Below are positions 11,522 to 23,170 of a DNA stretch of 64,000 nt, in pieces; the first letter of the stretch is position 1; each line of letters starts with the position of its first letter. Source of the stretch: Protea cynaroides (lineage: Eukaryota; Streptophyta; Magnoliopsida; Proteales; Proteaceae); assembly GCA_028583415.1 (NCBI GenBank), contig CM053267.1, positions 27,328,902 through 27,392,901 on the forward strand. Direction: 5' to 3'. The position numbers and the translations under genes are program-made. The notes under the pieces are model-generated. The model was not told where the DNA came from and ran no database searches. It saw only the letters and a list, made by a program, of their open reading frames with translations.

Positions 11522-11740
11522 AGAGTTCACCAACTTGTGGACACATTTGGCCAAGGAGGGTAGACTGAGCCCCGACTTTTGGTCGAAGACCCATACGTCC
11601 GAAAGAGTTCACCAACTTATGGACACATTTAGCCGAGGAGGATAGATTGAGCCCTGACCTTTGGTCGAAGACCCATGCGGCCAAAAGAGTTCACCAACTT
11701 GTGGATACATTTTGCCATGGAGGGTAGACAACCCGAGTCT
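11522..11740 (+). repeat. 82-bp tandem repeats of the Tat spacer
   Basis: AGAGTTCACC recurs at 11522, 11604 and 11686, an exact 82-bp step; the third unit is partial. A further unit lies left of the nested solo LTR (about 6127-6209), so the LTR inserted into this array. Confidence 0.9.
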
Positions 11741-12030
11741 TAGTTTTGACGGCGCACGTCGACATACAACAGTCAAGCTAGTTTAAGTCCTACACAATTC
11801 AAGGTATTGAAAGACATCAGTTTGAAGACAATCAAAGACAACTTACATTGACAAAGGTTCAAAAGAGTTCAACAACTTACATCAACTTTTATAAGCAAAG
11901 GGCCCCCCTTACATCAAAAACATTAAGGCGCCCCATCGACACTATAAAAAAAAAAAGAGGAAAAAAAATTACATAAACAAGTCCCTAGCTGATCTCTCCT
12001 TGAGGAGCCACCTCGGTGCTGGCGGCTTCG

Positions 12031-14383
12031 TCAACAGTTCGCGAAGGAGAACCACCAGGGGTGCGGGGAAGGCCTGTGGGAGAAGCCGCATCGGGCTGAG
12101 GAGTAGGTCTCGTCATCGCCATTAGGGGAAGGGGGAGGATCCTCTCCTTCAAATACCTCTGTCAGTTGCTGAAGAATCTTGGCGTCGTCTACCTCTGGTA
12201 CATCCGTCGACACATTGACAGGCCTCAAGCATTCGGCGTTGGCATAGTCCACCCCGGGAACCTTTTCATCTACATACTCCTTCAACGCCTCGGCTCCCTC
12301 GGTGAAGCTATAAAGGGAGCATCTTCCCACCAACTCCTTGAAGGCCTCCGACTTCTGACACAGGCGGACGGCCCCGACGGCTATGGAGCGAGTCTTGAGG
12401 AATGCTTTCTTGAACTTTGCCCCTCGCTCTTTTGTAGCTTCAACAGTGGACTGCAGCTTGGCAATCCGCTCTTCCCTCGCCTTCTCTGCCTCCTGATAAT
12501 GAAATCTCTCCTCACGCATCGCCTCCACATTAGCTCAGAGCTTAACGACTTCGGCGGTTACTGAGGTGACCTCACGTTCCTTGGAGCGGAGCTGTGCCTT
12601 GGCATCTTCCCTCTGCTCCTCTGCCTGATGCAGATTGTGGCCCGTCTCGCTCAAGTCCTTCGCCGTTTTTTCGGTGCGCTGCTTCAGTGTCTCCATGTAC
12701 ACCCCGAGCTGCGCAAAGACAATAGGAAAGGATTAGGCATGTAAGGTTGGAAAGGGGTCAAGGGAACAAAGACAGCAACTTGTCGACATAGCTAGGGTGT
12801 CGGCGCCAGATTTCAAGGATGGTGTGGGTAGGTTCTGCACCAACTCCCAGTCTCAGGGCAGGATGACCCCTTCATCAGCTCTCGAGCAGCACGGATGTCA
12901 CCCATGGCCATATCGTCCTCGGTCAAGGCCCAGTCGGGGCGGAACACCTACTCATCGCCAGTCTTTCTCCTAGGCAAGGGGCCGATGAGAGGAATACGAC
13001 GAAACTCACTCATGTCCCCCCTGCCCCCGTCGATTCGGCATGCGCGAGAACTACCTCGGGAGTGGCAACAGCGGTCCCCTTTCCTGAAAAATCAAGAATA
13101 CGATACCGAGGGATCAGGGGCATGGCATAGATACAGGTGGCATCGGCCAATGCAGAGTCAGGAGATGTCTTACGAGATCTTTTTAGGGTTTTTCGCGACG
13201 CGTCCCCCTCACCGCTGCGCCTATCCGAAGCCACCCTCTTTCCTTGATCATCATGGGACCTCTTCGCCGCGGCCTCCTATTCTTTGGCGGCGTCCTTCAT
13301 CCGCAGCTCCATCAGATATCCCTTTGATAACATCTCTGCAACATACAAAAACAGAATTTGCTGGGGATTAGTAAGTCGATGTTAGCATACACTACGTCAA
13401 GGGAAATACTCACGCAGTCTGTTCTCATATAAAATTATGGGGTTTCTCAGGTCGGTAACCCGGATGGAGTCCCCTCTGACTGACGAGCTTGCCGCAGCAG
13501 CTCGGACTCTTCTGGCAGCAAGGGCACGTCGGTATTCAGCGTTTCCACATCTAATTTTTTCCATACGTTCTCCAACACCACATTCTCACCCTGGATGTAG
13601 AAGAATTTATTTTTCCAGAGTTTGATCGATGTGGGCTTGTCTGCCAAAAGTTAACCAAAGTCAAGTTTCTTGGCAAAGTAATACCACCTCGTCTTGCAGT
13701 AGTCGTTGAACGTGAACATGGCCCTGAACATGTTCAGCGTCGGCCTATGCCCCAAATTCCTAAAATAGACGACGAAGGTAATCATGTTTTTCCAAGAGTT
13801 GGGCATCAGCTGGATCGGGGCCACTTTGTAATATTCCAGTATCTCGACCACCAGCCGCGGTACCGGCACGTGGAACCCAGCCTTGAACATTTCAAGATTT
13901 ACACAGCTCCGAGCGATGACTCCAGCATGCTCTGTCCTCGGGGGCAGGCATCCAGATCTCCATATCGTCGGGAATTTGATACCGCTCCCGAAGGCTAGCA
14001 AATTCGGCCTTGGTCAAAAGGCAAACTTTTTCCCTTGCATCGAACTCTGGAGGGGCATTAGCCTCCTCTCGGGCCTCAATAATAACCTCCGACCCTGTCT
14101 TGTGTGTCGAGACCCCCGCTAATAGTTCGTGCCGAGATAGACCAGATGTTGTTCCTGATCTGCTGATGTTCCGGGATGGATTACTACTTCTTTCTACAGA
14201 AGCCTCCGTCCTTAGGTCCGTCTCGATACCGCCCTCGGATACCCGGTCAATAGACTCCCGTGCTGACGATGTGCTAGTAGTCAATCCACTGGTAGACGAG
14301 GTCGAGTTGCTACTGCTGGTGGGGGACGATCCCACAGTCTCAATGTCTACTTCCGCATCGGTATCCCTACCCTCATCAACCAT
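12031..14383 (-). pseudogene. Antisense ORF of the Tat element, putative gypsy-type transposon family
   Basis: The minus-strand frame opens at an ATG at 14381-14383 with an acidic Ser/Thr-rich N-terminus. It then shows LTKAEFASLRERYQIP, shifts frame near 13930, and continues with FKAGFHVPVPRLVVEILEYY, APIQLMPNSWKNMITFV and LGHRPTLNMFRAMFTF, which resemble the Transposase_28 (PF04195) 'putative gypsy type transposon' domain. A stop breaks the frame at about 13648. A Lys/Glu-rich, probably coiled-coil segment follows at 12528-12240 (EERIAKLQSTVEATKERG). Intervening parts are in other frames, so introns or decay are both possible. Family products are known from plant Tat elements; their function is not established. 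Confidence 0.65.
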
Positions 14384-14477
14384 GGTCTAAGAAAATAAAC
14401 CAAGTTAAAGAAAACTTACTGATTACGAGCCGGCGGACTTCCAAGCCAAGCTGATGTCACTGCGCTGATGTCGCCGA

Positions 14478-14663
14478 GCCGATGTCAAAAAATCGATGTC
14501 GAAGAGCTGATGTCACAAAGCCGACGTGAGAAATGGATCTTCAGGATGAGGGCCCTGCATACCCCGCTCCGCCGATGTCGAAAAATCGATGTCAAAGAGC
14601 TAATGTCACAAAGCCAACGTGAGAAATGGATCTTCAGGATGAGGGCCCTGCATACCCCGCCAC
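14478..14663. repeat. 93-bp tandem duplication upstream of the antisense ORF
   Basis: Two copies, starting GCCGATGTC at 14478 and 14571, containing AGAAATGGATCTTCAGGATG. They lie between the antisense ORF start and its TATA-like box, so they would be transcribed leader. Confidence 0.85.
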
Positions 14664-14666
14664 TCC

Positions 14667-14674
14667 TTTATATA
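14667..14674 (-). promoter_or_regulatory. TATA-like box for the antisense ORF
   Basis: TATATAAA on the minus strand in the context CCTTATATAAAGGAG, about 285 bp upstream of the antisense ATG. It suggests the antisense ORF has its own promoter inside the element. Assigned by sequence and position only. Confidence 0.5.
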
Positions 14675-14894
14675 AGGCAGTCTACTAACATAAGCTCTAC
14701 GTGGCACCTCACCATAGGAATATCGAATCGGTGCATTTATTACCTACGACGCTTCCCGGGTCCGTCAACCGGGTCTCGCCTCGCGGTATCCATGATCCCG
14801 ACCCAAATCCGTGACCAGATCCGAATCCGAATCCATATCTCAATGACAGTTGGACACATCGGATTCATACATGGGACATTCAAAAAGACCGGTC

Positions 14895-15440
14895 ACGTAC
14901 AAATCCCGTGACCACATTGGCAACTTTCTTCAGATTTATCCGATGTGTACTGGCCGCGGTGCCCACATCGGTCAAGTCACATCGGACCACCGCTGCAGCT
15001 TGGGTCACGTGCGAATCTCGTGACTACATCGGCAACTTTTTTCATATTTGACCGATGTGTACTAGCCGCGATGCCCACATTGGTCAAGTCACATCGGACC
15101 ACCGTCGCAGCTTGGGTCACGTGCAAATCCCGTGACCACATCGCAACTTTCTTTAGGTTTGACCGAGGTGTACTAGCCGCAGTGCCCACATCGGTCAAGT
15201 CACATCGGACCACCACCGCAGTTTGGGTCACGTGCAAATCCCGTAACCACATCGGTAACTTTCTTCAGATTTGATCGATGTGTACTGGCCGTGATGCCCA
15301 CATCGATTAAGTCACATCGGACCACTGCCACAGCTTGGGTCACGTGCTAATCCCGTGACCACATCGGTAACTTTCCTCAGGTTTGACCGAGGTGTATTAG
15401 CCCCGGTGCCCACATCGGTCGAGTCACATCGACCCAGTTG
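14895..15440. repeat. 111/112-bp tandem repeats
   Basis: CAGCTTGGGTCACGTG or a close variant recurs near 14996, 15108, 15219 and 15331. Units contain CACATCGGTCAAGTCACATCGGACCAC. Diverged copies of CACATCGG continue to about 15780. The CACGTG and GTCACGTG boxes recur in every unit. Confidence 0.85.
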
Positions 15441-15912
15441 CGTCGATCTATCCACATCAGCCTGATCGTATCGGTCCAGTCACATCAGGCCAGTCACATC
15501 GGGTCATGTGCCAATCCCATGACCACATCGGCAAATTTCTTCGAGTAAACCGATGAGTACTGGCCGCAGTGCCCACATCGGTCCAGTCACATCGGCCTGA
15601 TCATATCGGTCCAGCCACATCGGCCCCCTCGCATCGGATCACCTTTGGCAGCGAAGTCACGTGCCAATCCCGTGACCCCCATTGGTATGCATGAAGAAAC
15701 TAGCCGATGTGAGTTGATCGCAGTGCCCACATCGGTACCCTCACCCCCAGTTTGACATCGGCAGTGCAGTGCCCGCATCGATACCCTTGCCTCCAAATTC
15801 AACACCGGCATCAGTCTCCCACAACGAGAATAACGCGACAGCATCTGATCCATATTGATAGGAATTCATGCACAACCGAACCTTACGGGCTCAACAGAGC
15901 AGCGAGGCAAGT

Positions 15913-16428
15913 TGTTAGGGGAAATTTTCATCATTCTTCTTTGCTCAGCCGAACCTTACAGATTCAGCAGGGCAACGAGGCAAGTGTTAGGGAATTCTGC
16001 ATGCTGTCAATAGAACCACGACACGTAAGACTCAACCAACAAGCCACGTGGATGTTTCTGATTGGACATAAAAAAACATCTTTATAAACTCAAACAAAGG
16101 AGCAAAGGGTAAAATCGGTATTAAAGAAAAATGCACTATTCACTATAAATAGGGCAAATCCCGAGAATTCAAGTACGAGAACATTTATTACTCATTACTC
16201 ATTTAGGGATTCTCGCTCTGACACCTGGGACGGAGAATCTCACACCTACCCCACTTACACTTAAATATTGTTGTGGGCTCTACACCGAGCCCATCAACTA
16301 TCCACAGAGTCCTAACTTTGGCATCGGAGTGGACACGGGGCCACAGGCTCGCCTCCTCCCCTTGTCTTTGCTTGTCTAGCAGGTCCAGTCAGCTTGGTGG
16401 GCCTACGAGACGGATCAGGGCCGAAACA
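15913..16428 (+). repeat. Probable 3' LTR of the Tat element
   Basis: Starts TGTTAGGGG and ends GCCGAAACA (TGTT/AACA ends). A TATA box TATAAATA lies at 16144-16151 on the plus strand, matching the element's orientation. The start is uncertain because a similar TGTTAGGG at 15985 follows a partial duplication. The left flank of the element is lost, so no target duplication can be tested. Confidence 0.5.
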
Positions 16429-16860
16429 GTCTTGTAAAGAATTTAGATGTGGGTTGATATCAATTTTTGATCCCCTCAAATTACAAAGCCGGTTTTAGGG
16501 GTAAGTTCTCTAAGTTTGTATAGACTATCAGTTTTCCTATATTTATATGATAATTTGTCATATTTAAAAGATTTGATTTTTCTTTTTTTTTTTTTGGTAA
16601 AAATATATTAAAAGATTTGAGTAATGAGCTCTTATTAGTATAATATCTTTATATTTATTAAAAGATTGTCTTAATGAATTCTTATTGTTCCATTATCAAG
16701 TTGTTATCAATTTAGTTGGGCTCAATTTTGATACCCCTATAAAGGAGAAGTTTTTTTTTCCTATATTGGGTGGGAGATCCACCATTAGGATGTTATGACT
16801 CTCATATTATATATGTTTTTTTATCATGACTCTCTTAAGAATAAAATCCATTGATAATCA
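16429..16860. other. AT-rich intergenic sequence
   Basis: No coding signal or recognisable repeat boundary; contains a T-rich tract around 16580. Confidence 0.5.
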
Positions 16861-17190
16861 CTAAGGGATACAACTAAGGTATCGGTCAAAAGGATATCCT
16901 AAAGCCAGGGAGAGGAAATAAGCCACGAAATTGATTCCGACACAGTAAGGGCCTTTTCGGACAAGGGAATGGGCTAGCCCATTAGCTTCCCTTGGAACAT
17001 ATGAAAACACACATTCCTTAAAAGATGAAATAAGAAAAGAGATATCACCCAAAATAAAAAAACAAAGATCTATGTCCACCGCCTCCTTTTTAGAGTTATA
17101 ATATCAATCAACTCTTTACAATAATATTCCACCAAAATAAATTGAAGAGTATGTTCAAGCACCAAATTCTGTGTGTGAATGAAGAGATTG
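16861..17190 (-). pseudogene. RNase H-like relic of a LINE-type retroelement
   Basis: The minus frame gives DISFLISSFKECVFSYVPREANGLAH followed by SLVRKG. This pattern (FxxVPREANxxAHxLA+K) is the C-terminal motif of the RVT_3/RNase H domain found at the end of plant LINE polyproteins and related host ORFs. Upstream, about 30 more residues can be read with interruptions. There is no RT or endonuclease nearby, so it is an isolated, diverged fragment. Confidence 0.55.
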
Positions 17191-19796
17191 GCCAAGAAAA
17201 TACGTCTCAATTCTCAACTCACAAGGGTTCTTTCTTTTGAAGAAAGAGTTTTCCTTCACCCATGATGAAGAAGAATTTCTTCAGTTACTCAACGGAGTTT
17301 GAATGGGACTTTGGAAATTGTGAGGAAAGTAGTTTGGCCATCTCACGTTGGTGGGTCCAGCTCATCTCAAGTTGTGTAATTGATTTAATCGTTGGATCAC
17401 AATTGAAGGGACTGCACAATTGGAGATGAGCTCCTTCCCACATTGACCCTGATAAAAGGAATCACCGAGCCAATGTCATACACATGAACTGGATGAGCGA
17501 AAGGTTGAGCACCATATAGGTTGCCACCCCTTGATGTTTCCCTTCTTCCTTACTCCTCTCTTCTCCCAGAGAACTCGGTCCAAAGTTTAGAATTCTTTTT
17601 TCCTTTTTTTTGGGGGGCGTATGTGAGATGGATGGTTTGATATCTTCTTTCTTTCTTCTTTCTTTATTTTTTTTAAATAAAAAAATTTGATTAAAATATA
17701 CAAAGTTATGACCCAATTTGAAAAATATCTCAAATTTCCTACATATCTCTATACGAAGGGAATCAAATAAAACGTTAGCAGAATTACAAATGAGATAGAG
17801 TGGTCCACCTTGAGTTTCTTTTCTCTCACCAAAGGACCACCAAATAACAACAGCAAAGTCAACATAATAAAAAATCTAACTTCGCACATAACATAACAAA
17901 ATATCTAACTTCACACGTAATATTATAAGTATCTATTTACTTCTTAAAAAAAATTAAAAACTTTGAAGCTTCTTTCTTCGGATTTTTACTTTTAAAAAGG
18001 CTTTGCCTTTCAAAATTTCTATTGTAACTTTCTATTCTGTTTTCTCATCCCACCTCCTTATTTTCCAATCCTCTAATTTTCTCTGCATCTCTTGTGTATT
18101 TCAAATTTTAAACCCAACAACCCACCATACGACCAGATCCTCCAACTAGAATTAAGAAATCTATCTCTAGGGAAGCAACCCTCTGGTGTTAATTTCAAAT
18201 GGTGTGTAGTCCAGGATTACCTCATGTACTCCTCAATCTAAATTTAAATACATTACGTTAAAGAGATTTTTGTTTAATGGGTTTTTGCCTATTCATATCT
18301 GTTTTGGACTTTACTAGTCCTAATCCGATTCCCTTTTAATATTATTATATATAATATTGGTCACGTATCAATTTTTTATTGGATCTATATATCGATCCGA
18401 TCCAATCCGGATGGTTCTGGACATAGCCAATACCACGTTCGATACTTGAATTTAGAACCTTGATTGGTGAGATCAACTCTTCTACTTTAATGATGCGGTT
18501 GTGGGGTTAGTATGAGTCCGCGGGATTAGTCAGGTCAAAAGTTTGGATACCCATGATTAGCAAAAAAAAAAAAAAAAATCTCTTTTACTTCAATGTGGAT
18601 GGGTGTTCTTGGGCTGTATATCTACTAATTCACACAAACTCAAACTATTGTCTCCGATCATTGGTGGGATTCTAGTCACTGTTCAGTGGCTGGAGTTCAC
18701 TCGGTACATATACAAATACATTAATATATGCGTTGAATGAACTCCAACTGCTGAATCAAGACTGAAGAAATTACAACTAGAGATGATTTCTTTCCCATCC
18801 ACAGTGTCTTGGATCCATACTTGTAATTTCTATTTTATATGCTATTGGAAATTTCATTCATAATTGTAATTAATGACATTAAATCATGTTGTATAAATAA
18901 TCCATTTTTTACCTTTTTTTAATATTTGATTTGGATAGTGGTCGTTCATTTAGCATTTAAATATTGACAAAATGATGATACAACCTGATCTAAGACCAGA
19001 TCATAAAATAATTGAAAAATATTTCAATTGAAAAGATAAAATTCAACCATTAAATTTTAATATTTTTAATATTTGAGTTGCATTAGGATCTTTCATTTAG
19101 CATTTTTAGTCATGACAAACACAATGATAAAATATACCCAAAGCATCCAGGCTTTTGTAACACGCAAATTGTTTATGCTCCAATCATAAAAATATTATAT
19201 TGGTCGACTTCAAATCTTCAAATCTCCAACTATCGTTCATGTACTATTCATTCTAGTTTTGAACTACTAGCCATCTTACCTCCTCAACGTTCTTAGCAAC
19301 CCATTTTTATCTCATTAATAGAAACCCATCTTGTCATACTTCTTTATTTATCATTTTAGAATTAGACCATTAAATTAAATTAAATTTAATTTAATTTTTT
19401 AATTTTAGGGCATCCCCTTAGTAATCGGTTTGGGCCGTTTAATCAGATATTGATATCATCGATTCGGCTGGATATGAAAAATATCTCTCATTATCATAAT
19501 GGATCCTTAAAAGAAAAAAAAGAGTTTGCATTGAATAAAGTATATACTCGATTTTCGTGTGCTAGAAAGATTTTGGACCTTCCAAATCATTCCCACACAA
19601 GATCTGTGCCGATTTTTTTTTTCCTATCCTTTGAAAAAAAATTATCAAAGCCTGATCTATGATCGGATTATAAAAACTAGGGAAATTTACACAGACTTCT
19701 CCTTGACAATTCGTTTAATATGCAATACTATTCTGTGCGTTTTAGAATTACACTCCACTACTTTAAAGTAACGGTGTTAACAAAATTGATGGTCTG
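17191..19796. other. AT-rich intergenic DNA, no gene recognised
   Basis: Contains short A and T runs (for example poly-A at about 18551-18566), TTAAATTTAA-type tracts near 19370, and two diverged copies of a segment around TTCATTTAGCATTT (about 18945 and 19095). The end (19680-19796) has a TTAACGGTGTTAA-like motif common at ends of plant DNA transposons, without a visible partner. Confidence 0.5.
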
Positions 19797-21018
19797 ATGA
19801 AAATACCCTTCCACTATACTGTATGTAACTTTCCCAATTTCCCTCATTTTTTCATTTATTTCTCTATTTTCTCTTCAATTCCACATGCCGCCAATTGCAA
19901 CTCCTGGTTCTCCATCCCACCGCTGCAAGCTGCAAATCATGGTTTTCTATCCCGCCCGTCATTTGGAAATCAAGAATCATCGAGGATGAGAGAGTACCTC
20001 GCGAATGCCAAAGGCATGGAGGAATCCAGCAAAGGTAGTGTTGCTGGAGCCGACGAAGAGGGAAGCAACAACAAAGGCTTTCAAGGGCATGAATCTTGAA
20101 TCTCCAGTGAATCCCTTACGGTATGAAGCTACTCATGCCTCTAGTTGAGCAAGCTTGCAATGACCCACCATGCCCATCATCGATGTCCATCTCCATCATC
20201 ATTGGTCATCTTTCTGATGAGACAAGATGATGTGTTAGATGTTTTGTTGAGAGCCCATAGGATAGGGAAAATGCGGTGGGCCCCCTATGCGACCCGATCC
20301 TTTTATACTTGTTGTCAAAGGGGGAGAAGACCTCTATGTGAGAAGTAAGTTTCCAACAATTCTAAAGGAGAAGATTATTATCCACTTATTGTCATTATTG
20401 ACAACTTTGTTGAGATGGCAGTGTGGCTCAATCAGGGGGAGAGAGATTGAAAGTGCAGAGTAGTAAAAGTTCTAAAGGAGAGAGAGAATGATGAGAGAGA
20501 CAGTTAGTACAAGTGATAGTGCATGTGTGTATGTGTTCAAAAGTCTGAGCAATGTTTTACAACTTCTATGGAGTGGTTGACAAGGCCTAACAGTGAGTTA
20601 CTTGGGTTTCAGTCTGAGTTGACTGGGTAGGGAAGCTTCGACGTTCTATCAAATTCTACATTTGTTTTGAGATGTTCTAAGCTGAACCAAGGTGATTGAT
20701 AGAGTGTGGAAGCCCTAGTGATCATGCACGAAAAATTTTAGGTCTAGATTCCAAGGTTTGTTTGGAAGTTTTGACTTCAAGGGTAATCTAGGTGGGTCCC
20801 ACAACAGTTTCATGGAAAAAAAGGATACTGGAAAGATGAGATCATTGAGTTGGCTTTGCAATGCAATTGTAATCACTTGATTCGGTATTAGATGAGGAAG
20901 ATATTGCAATTTCCGTCGAGGCATGCAAAGAAGACAAAAAAATCTGAGCTCTTGATTAGTTAGTGAGTTACAAGGGTTCGCACGATAAATCATAAATAAT
21001 TGAAGGGTTTATCTGAAT
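19797..21018. other. Intergenic DNA, no gene recognised
   Basis: A short open frame at 19980-20099 encodes Lys/Gly/Glu-rich peptide of no recognised family. Purine-rich GAGAGA tracts occur near 20440-20500. I see no credible exon structure. Confidence 0.4.
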
Positions 21019-21480
21019 TTACCATAACTTGAAGGATGCGGCAGTAATTATCATAATTACGATTAGAAACCGATCGAATGGATTGGATTTAGCCGCGTCG
21101 AAAAGATCCAAATCCAATGATCTGAGAAAAGGCGGGCTACCGTATTGCAAGGCGAATAGAAGAAGATTCTCCCTTGAGGCTCGTGATTGACTGATGCAGT
21201 TTATTATTGTGATTCGCAAAGCATTAAGTATATGTTGTGCTTCGGTGTATCGCACAAATGGTGCGGCAGCATAGAAGATCTTAATCGAACAAAGCATGTT
21301 AACTTCAATATATCTGACACGATTTCGATGATCTGACAACCACTGTTCGATCCCATTTTCACAGAGATTGAAGGTTAATATTGAAGATTCTCTAGCCAAC
21401 CAATCAAAACTCAACAATAAGTCTGACTTGTCAGCGAAAGCGGCTTTATGGTGTTGCGTTGTACACGGTATTATCTTGAA
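21019..21480 (-). CDS. Unrecognised ORF, possible gene fragment
   Basis: A minus-strand frame is open for about 150 codons up to a stop near 21019, reading from inside the TIR boundary. The composition looks protein-like rather than low-complexity: segments such as IEQWLSDHRNRVRYIEVNML, FALQYGSPPFLRSLDLDLFD and NPFDRFLIV, with a helical Leu/Ile/Ala pattern. No in-frame ATG is clear at its start, which suggests an internal exon or captured fragment. I do not recognise the family. It ends 8 bp from the TIR element at 21488 and may be related to that element's history. Confidence 0.35.
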   Translation of the reverse strand, partial: FKIIPCTTQHHKAAFADKSDLLLSFDWLARESSILTFNLCENGIEQWLSDHRNRVRYIEVNMLCSIKIFYAAAPFVRYTEAQHILNALRITIINCISQSRASRENLLLFALQYGSPPFLRSLDLDLFDAAKSNPFDRFLIVIMIITAASFKLW

Positions 21481-22080
21481 GAAAAAATTTCATCTACACC
21501 CCATCAAGGATTGCTAACATCATTTACACCCACAAGAATACAAAAACATCACCTAGGTCCACTTAACTGACAAAAATCACTAAAATTGTTGAAATACAGT
21601 TTTACCCCTCATATTATAAATGGAGAAACTAAAAAATTAAGTGGATTTACTAATTTATCCTTGTATTAAAACTTATATTTATTATTTCTCTTTCCTTTTC
21701 ACTAACCCGTGGGGATGATCGGAGTCTATGAAGACGATCAGAGTTTGCAAATGGGAATCCGACGTATTCAGAATCTAAGAGTAATAATCCCTTGAGGAGG
21801 ACCAAACAAAGCAAAAAAGGTGCTAAACACCATTAACATTGACCCAAAAAAGAAGAAAATACAATTTGGATTCTCTTCATAAACAAAATGGGGCATACCA
21901 CTCTCTGGTTTTTTCTTCTCTTCATAAACATTATGGATTCTCTTCTGATTATTTCTCTGATTTTTCTTTTGTTCCTAATGTCTTCCCATTGATCCGTCTT
22001 TTACATTCAATTCTTTCATTTGTTTTATTTTTCAACTTCGATTTGGGGTTTTTCATCATTTTTTTTCTTAAATTAAAATT

Positions 22081-22302
22081 CGATTTGAAAGTCCCTCGAT
22101 CGCTTGCGCTGTTAAGCTAGTATCGGTAGAGGTATTCAGTCTCTGCATTTCGGTTCAAGATCTCAGCCAGAACCTTCTCTTGGATGGCATCGGCGGTCAT
22201 CTCTTCGATAAAGTGAAGCACCTTTGGGTCCTTTTCACAGGTGGTCGTATCAAGTGACGACAGCCATTGTTGAACCACAGACCTTGAGCTCAGACGAGAC
22301 AA
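22081..22302 (-). pseudogene. GH3 acyl-acid-amido synthetase N-terminal fragment
   Basis: The minus frame reads VLHFIEEMTADAIQEKVLAE, then ILNRNAETEYL, then a TAG stop, then SDRGTFKS. This matches the N-terminal region of plant GH3 proteins (a FIE-x-T, VQ-x-VL, EIL-RNA--EYL, DR-TFKS pattern). GH3 enzymes join amino acids to auxin or jasmonate in the cytosol. Only about 60 codons remain, with a stop in place of a coding position; the adenylation and catalytic parts are absent. It lies inside the TIR element, so it is best seen as a captured fragment. Confidence 0.65.
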
Positions 22303-22840
22303 GACCAGAGGAGTTTTTTATTTTGTTTGGAAGGGTGGCATGGGGGAAGTAATTAGGGCCTCAGGGGAGAACGGTGGGTTTTTCAGCTTCGATTTGGGGT
22401 TTTTCAAGTTCTTGATTTCTTGGTCTAGGGTTTCATTGATTTCTTGGCCTGCAACCGATTACTGCCTCCATCCATTACCGCCTGCAACCATCACTTACCG
22501 CTTACAACCTCCTTTCTGTTCAGCCTCTTAATTAGATTATTTTCGTTGGATTTTTGTGTTTGATAATATGTTGATAGGTGGCTTGTCAAGATTATCCCTA
22601 TTTAAGGCATCTCTGTGCGAAATTTTCCTTCGACAAAACTCCTCATGAGGATTACTATGAACAGGTGTTCAAAACTTCTGACCTCAAAACATTTACTTCT
22701 TGTTTTCGCTGAAGAATAGTGCAGAGGTGACGGAATCATGGCCAGTACAAGAAAAGAAGAGCTTCGGTGAACAGGGAACCATGGAGTATTGAACCGGTGA
22801 GGAAATGGTCCTGAGAAGAACATCTTTCATCATGGATCCT

Positions 22841-22860
22841 AGAGAGAGAGAGAGAGAGAG

Positions 22861-22909
<49 letters not shown>
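22841..22909. repeat. (AG)n(TG)n compound microsatellite
   Basis: AG dinucleotides to about 22864, then TG dinucleotides to 22909. Confidence 0.95.
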
Positions 22910-22912
<3 letters not shown>

Positions 22913-23170
22913 TTGGATGCATTTTTGTTTGAAAAAATCTTCCTTTATATTCCAATCCACCTAAAGGGTATAATGGTCTTTTCAATAGGTCAAAAGGGTA
23001 TTATCGTCTTTGAAATATTCGAATCCACCTAACGTCAACATCTAACGGGAATCAACTGATGGAGTGGACTTCTTTGATTACCACAGTCAAAGTTTTGGGG
23101 TCTAGATGATGTTTTTGCATTCCTGTGGGTGTAGATGATGTTAACAATCTTTGATGGGGTCTAGATGAAA

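Larger units (their letters stand above)
5388..16428 (+). mobile_element. 3' part of a Tat-lineage Ty3/gypsy element with nested solo LTR
   Basis: In order: integrase C-terminus (ends 5982), spacer with 82-bp repeats (split by the solo LTR 6210-11520), opposite-strand ORF (12031-14383), 93-bp and 111-bp repeats, and a 3' LTR (about 15913-16428). A pol end followed by a long 3' spacer with tandem repeats and an antisense ORF of the putative gypsy-type transposon family is the known layout of plant Tat/Retand elements. The 5' half was cut off at 5387 by the plus-strand LTR. Confidence 0.7.
21488..23170. mobile_element. TIR DNA transposon carrying gene fragments
   Basis: The first about 70 bp (TTTCATCTACACCCCATCAA...) match the reverse complement of the last about 70 bp (TTTCATCTAGACCCCATCAA...), with few mismatches. 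The long TIRs, 1.7-kb size and captured coding fragment resemble non-autonomous Mutator-like (Pack-MULE type) elements. I could not find a clear 9-bp target duplication, so the superfamily is uncertain. No transposase is present. Confidence 0.65.

Noticed and set aside
14895..15440. CRISPR-like array
   Set aside because: Units are contiguous 111/112-bp tandem repeats without unique spacers, in a eukaryotic transposon.
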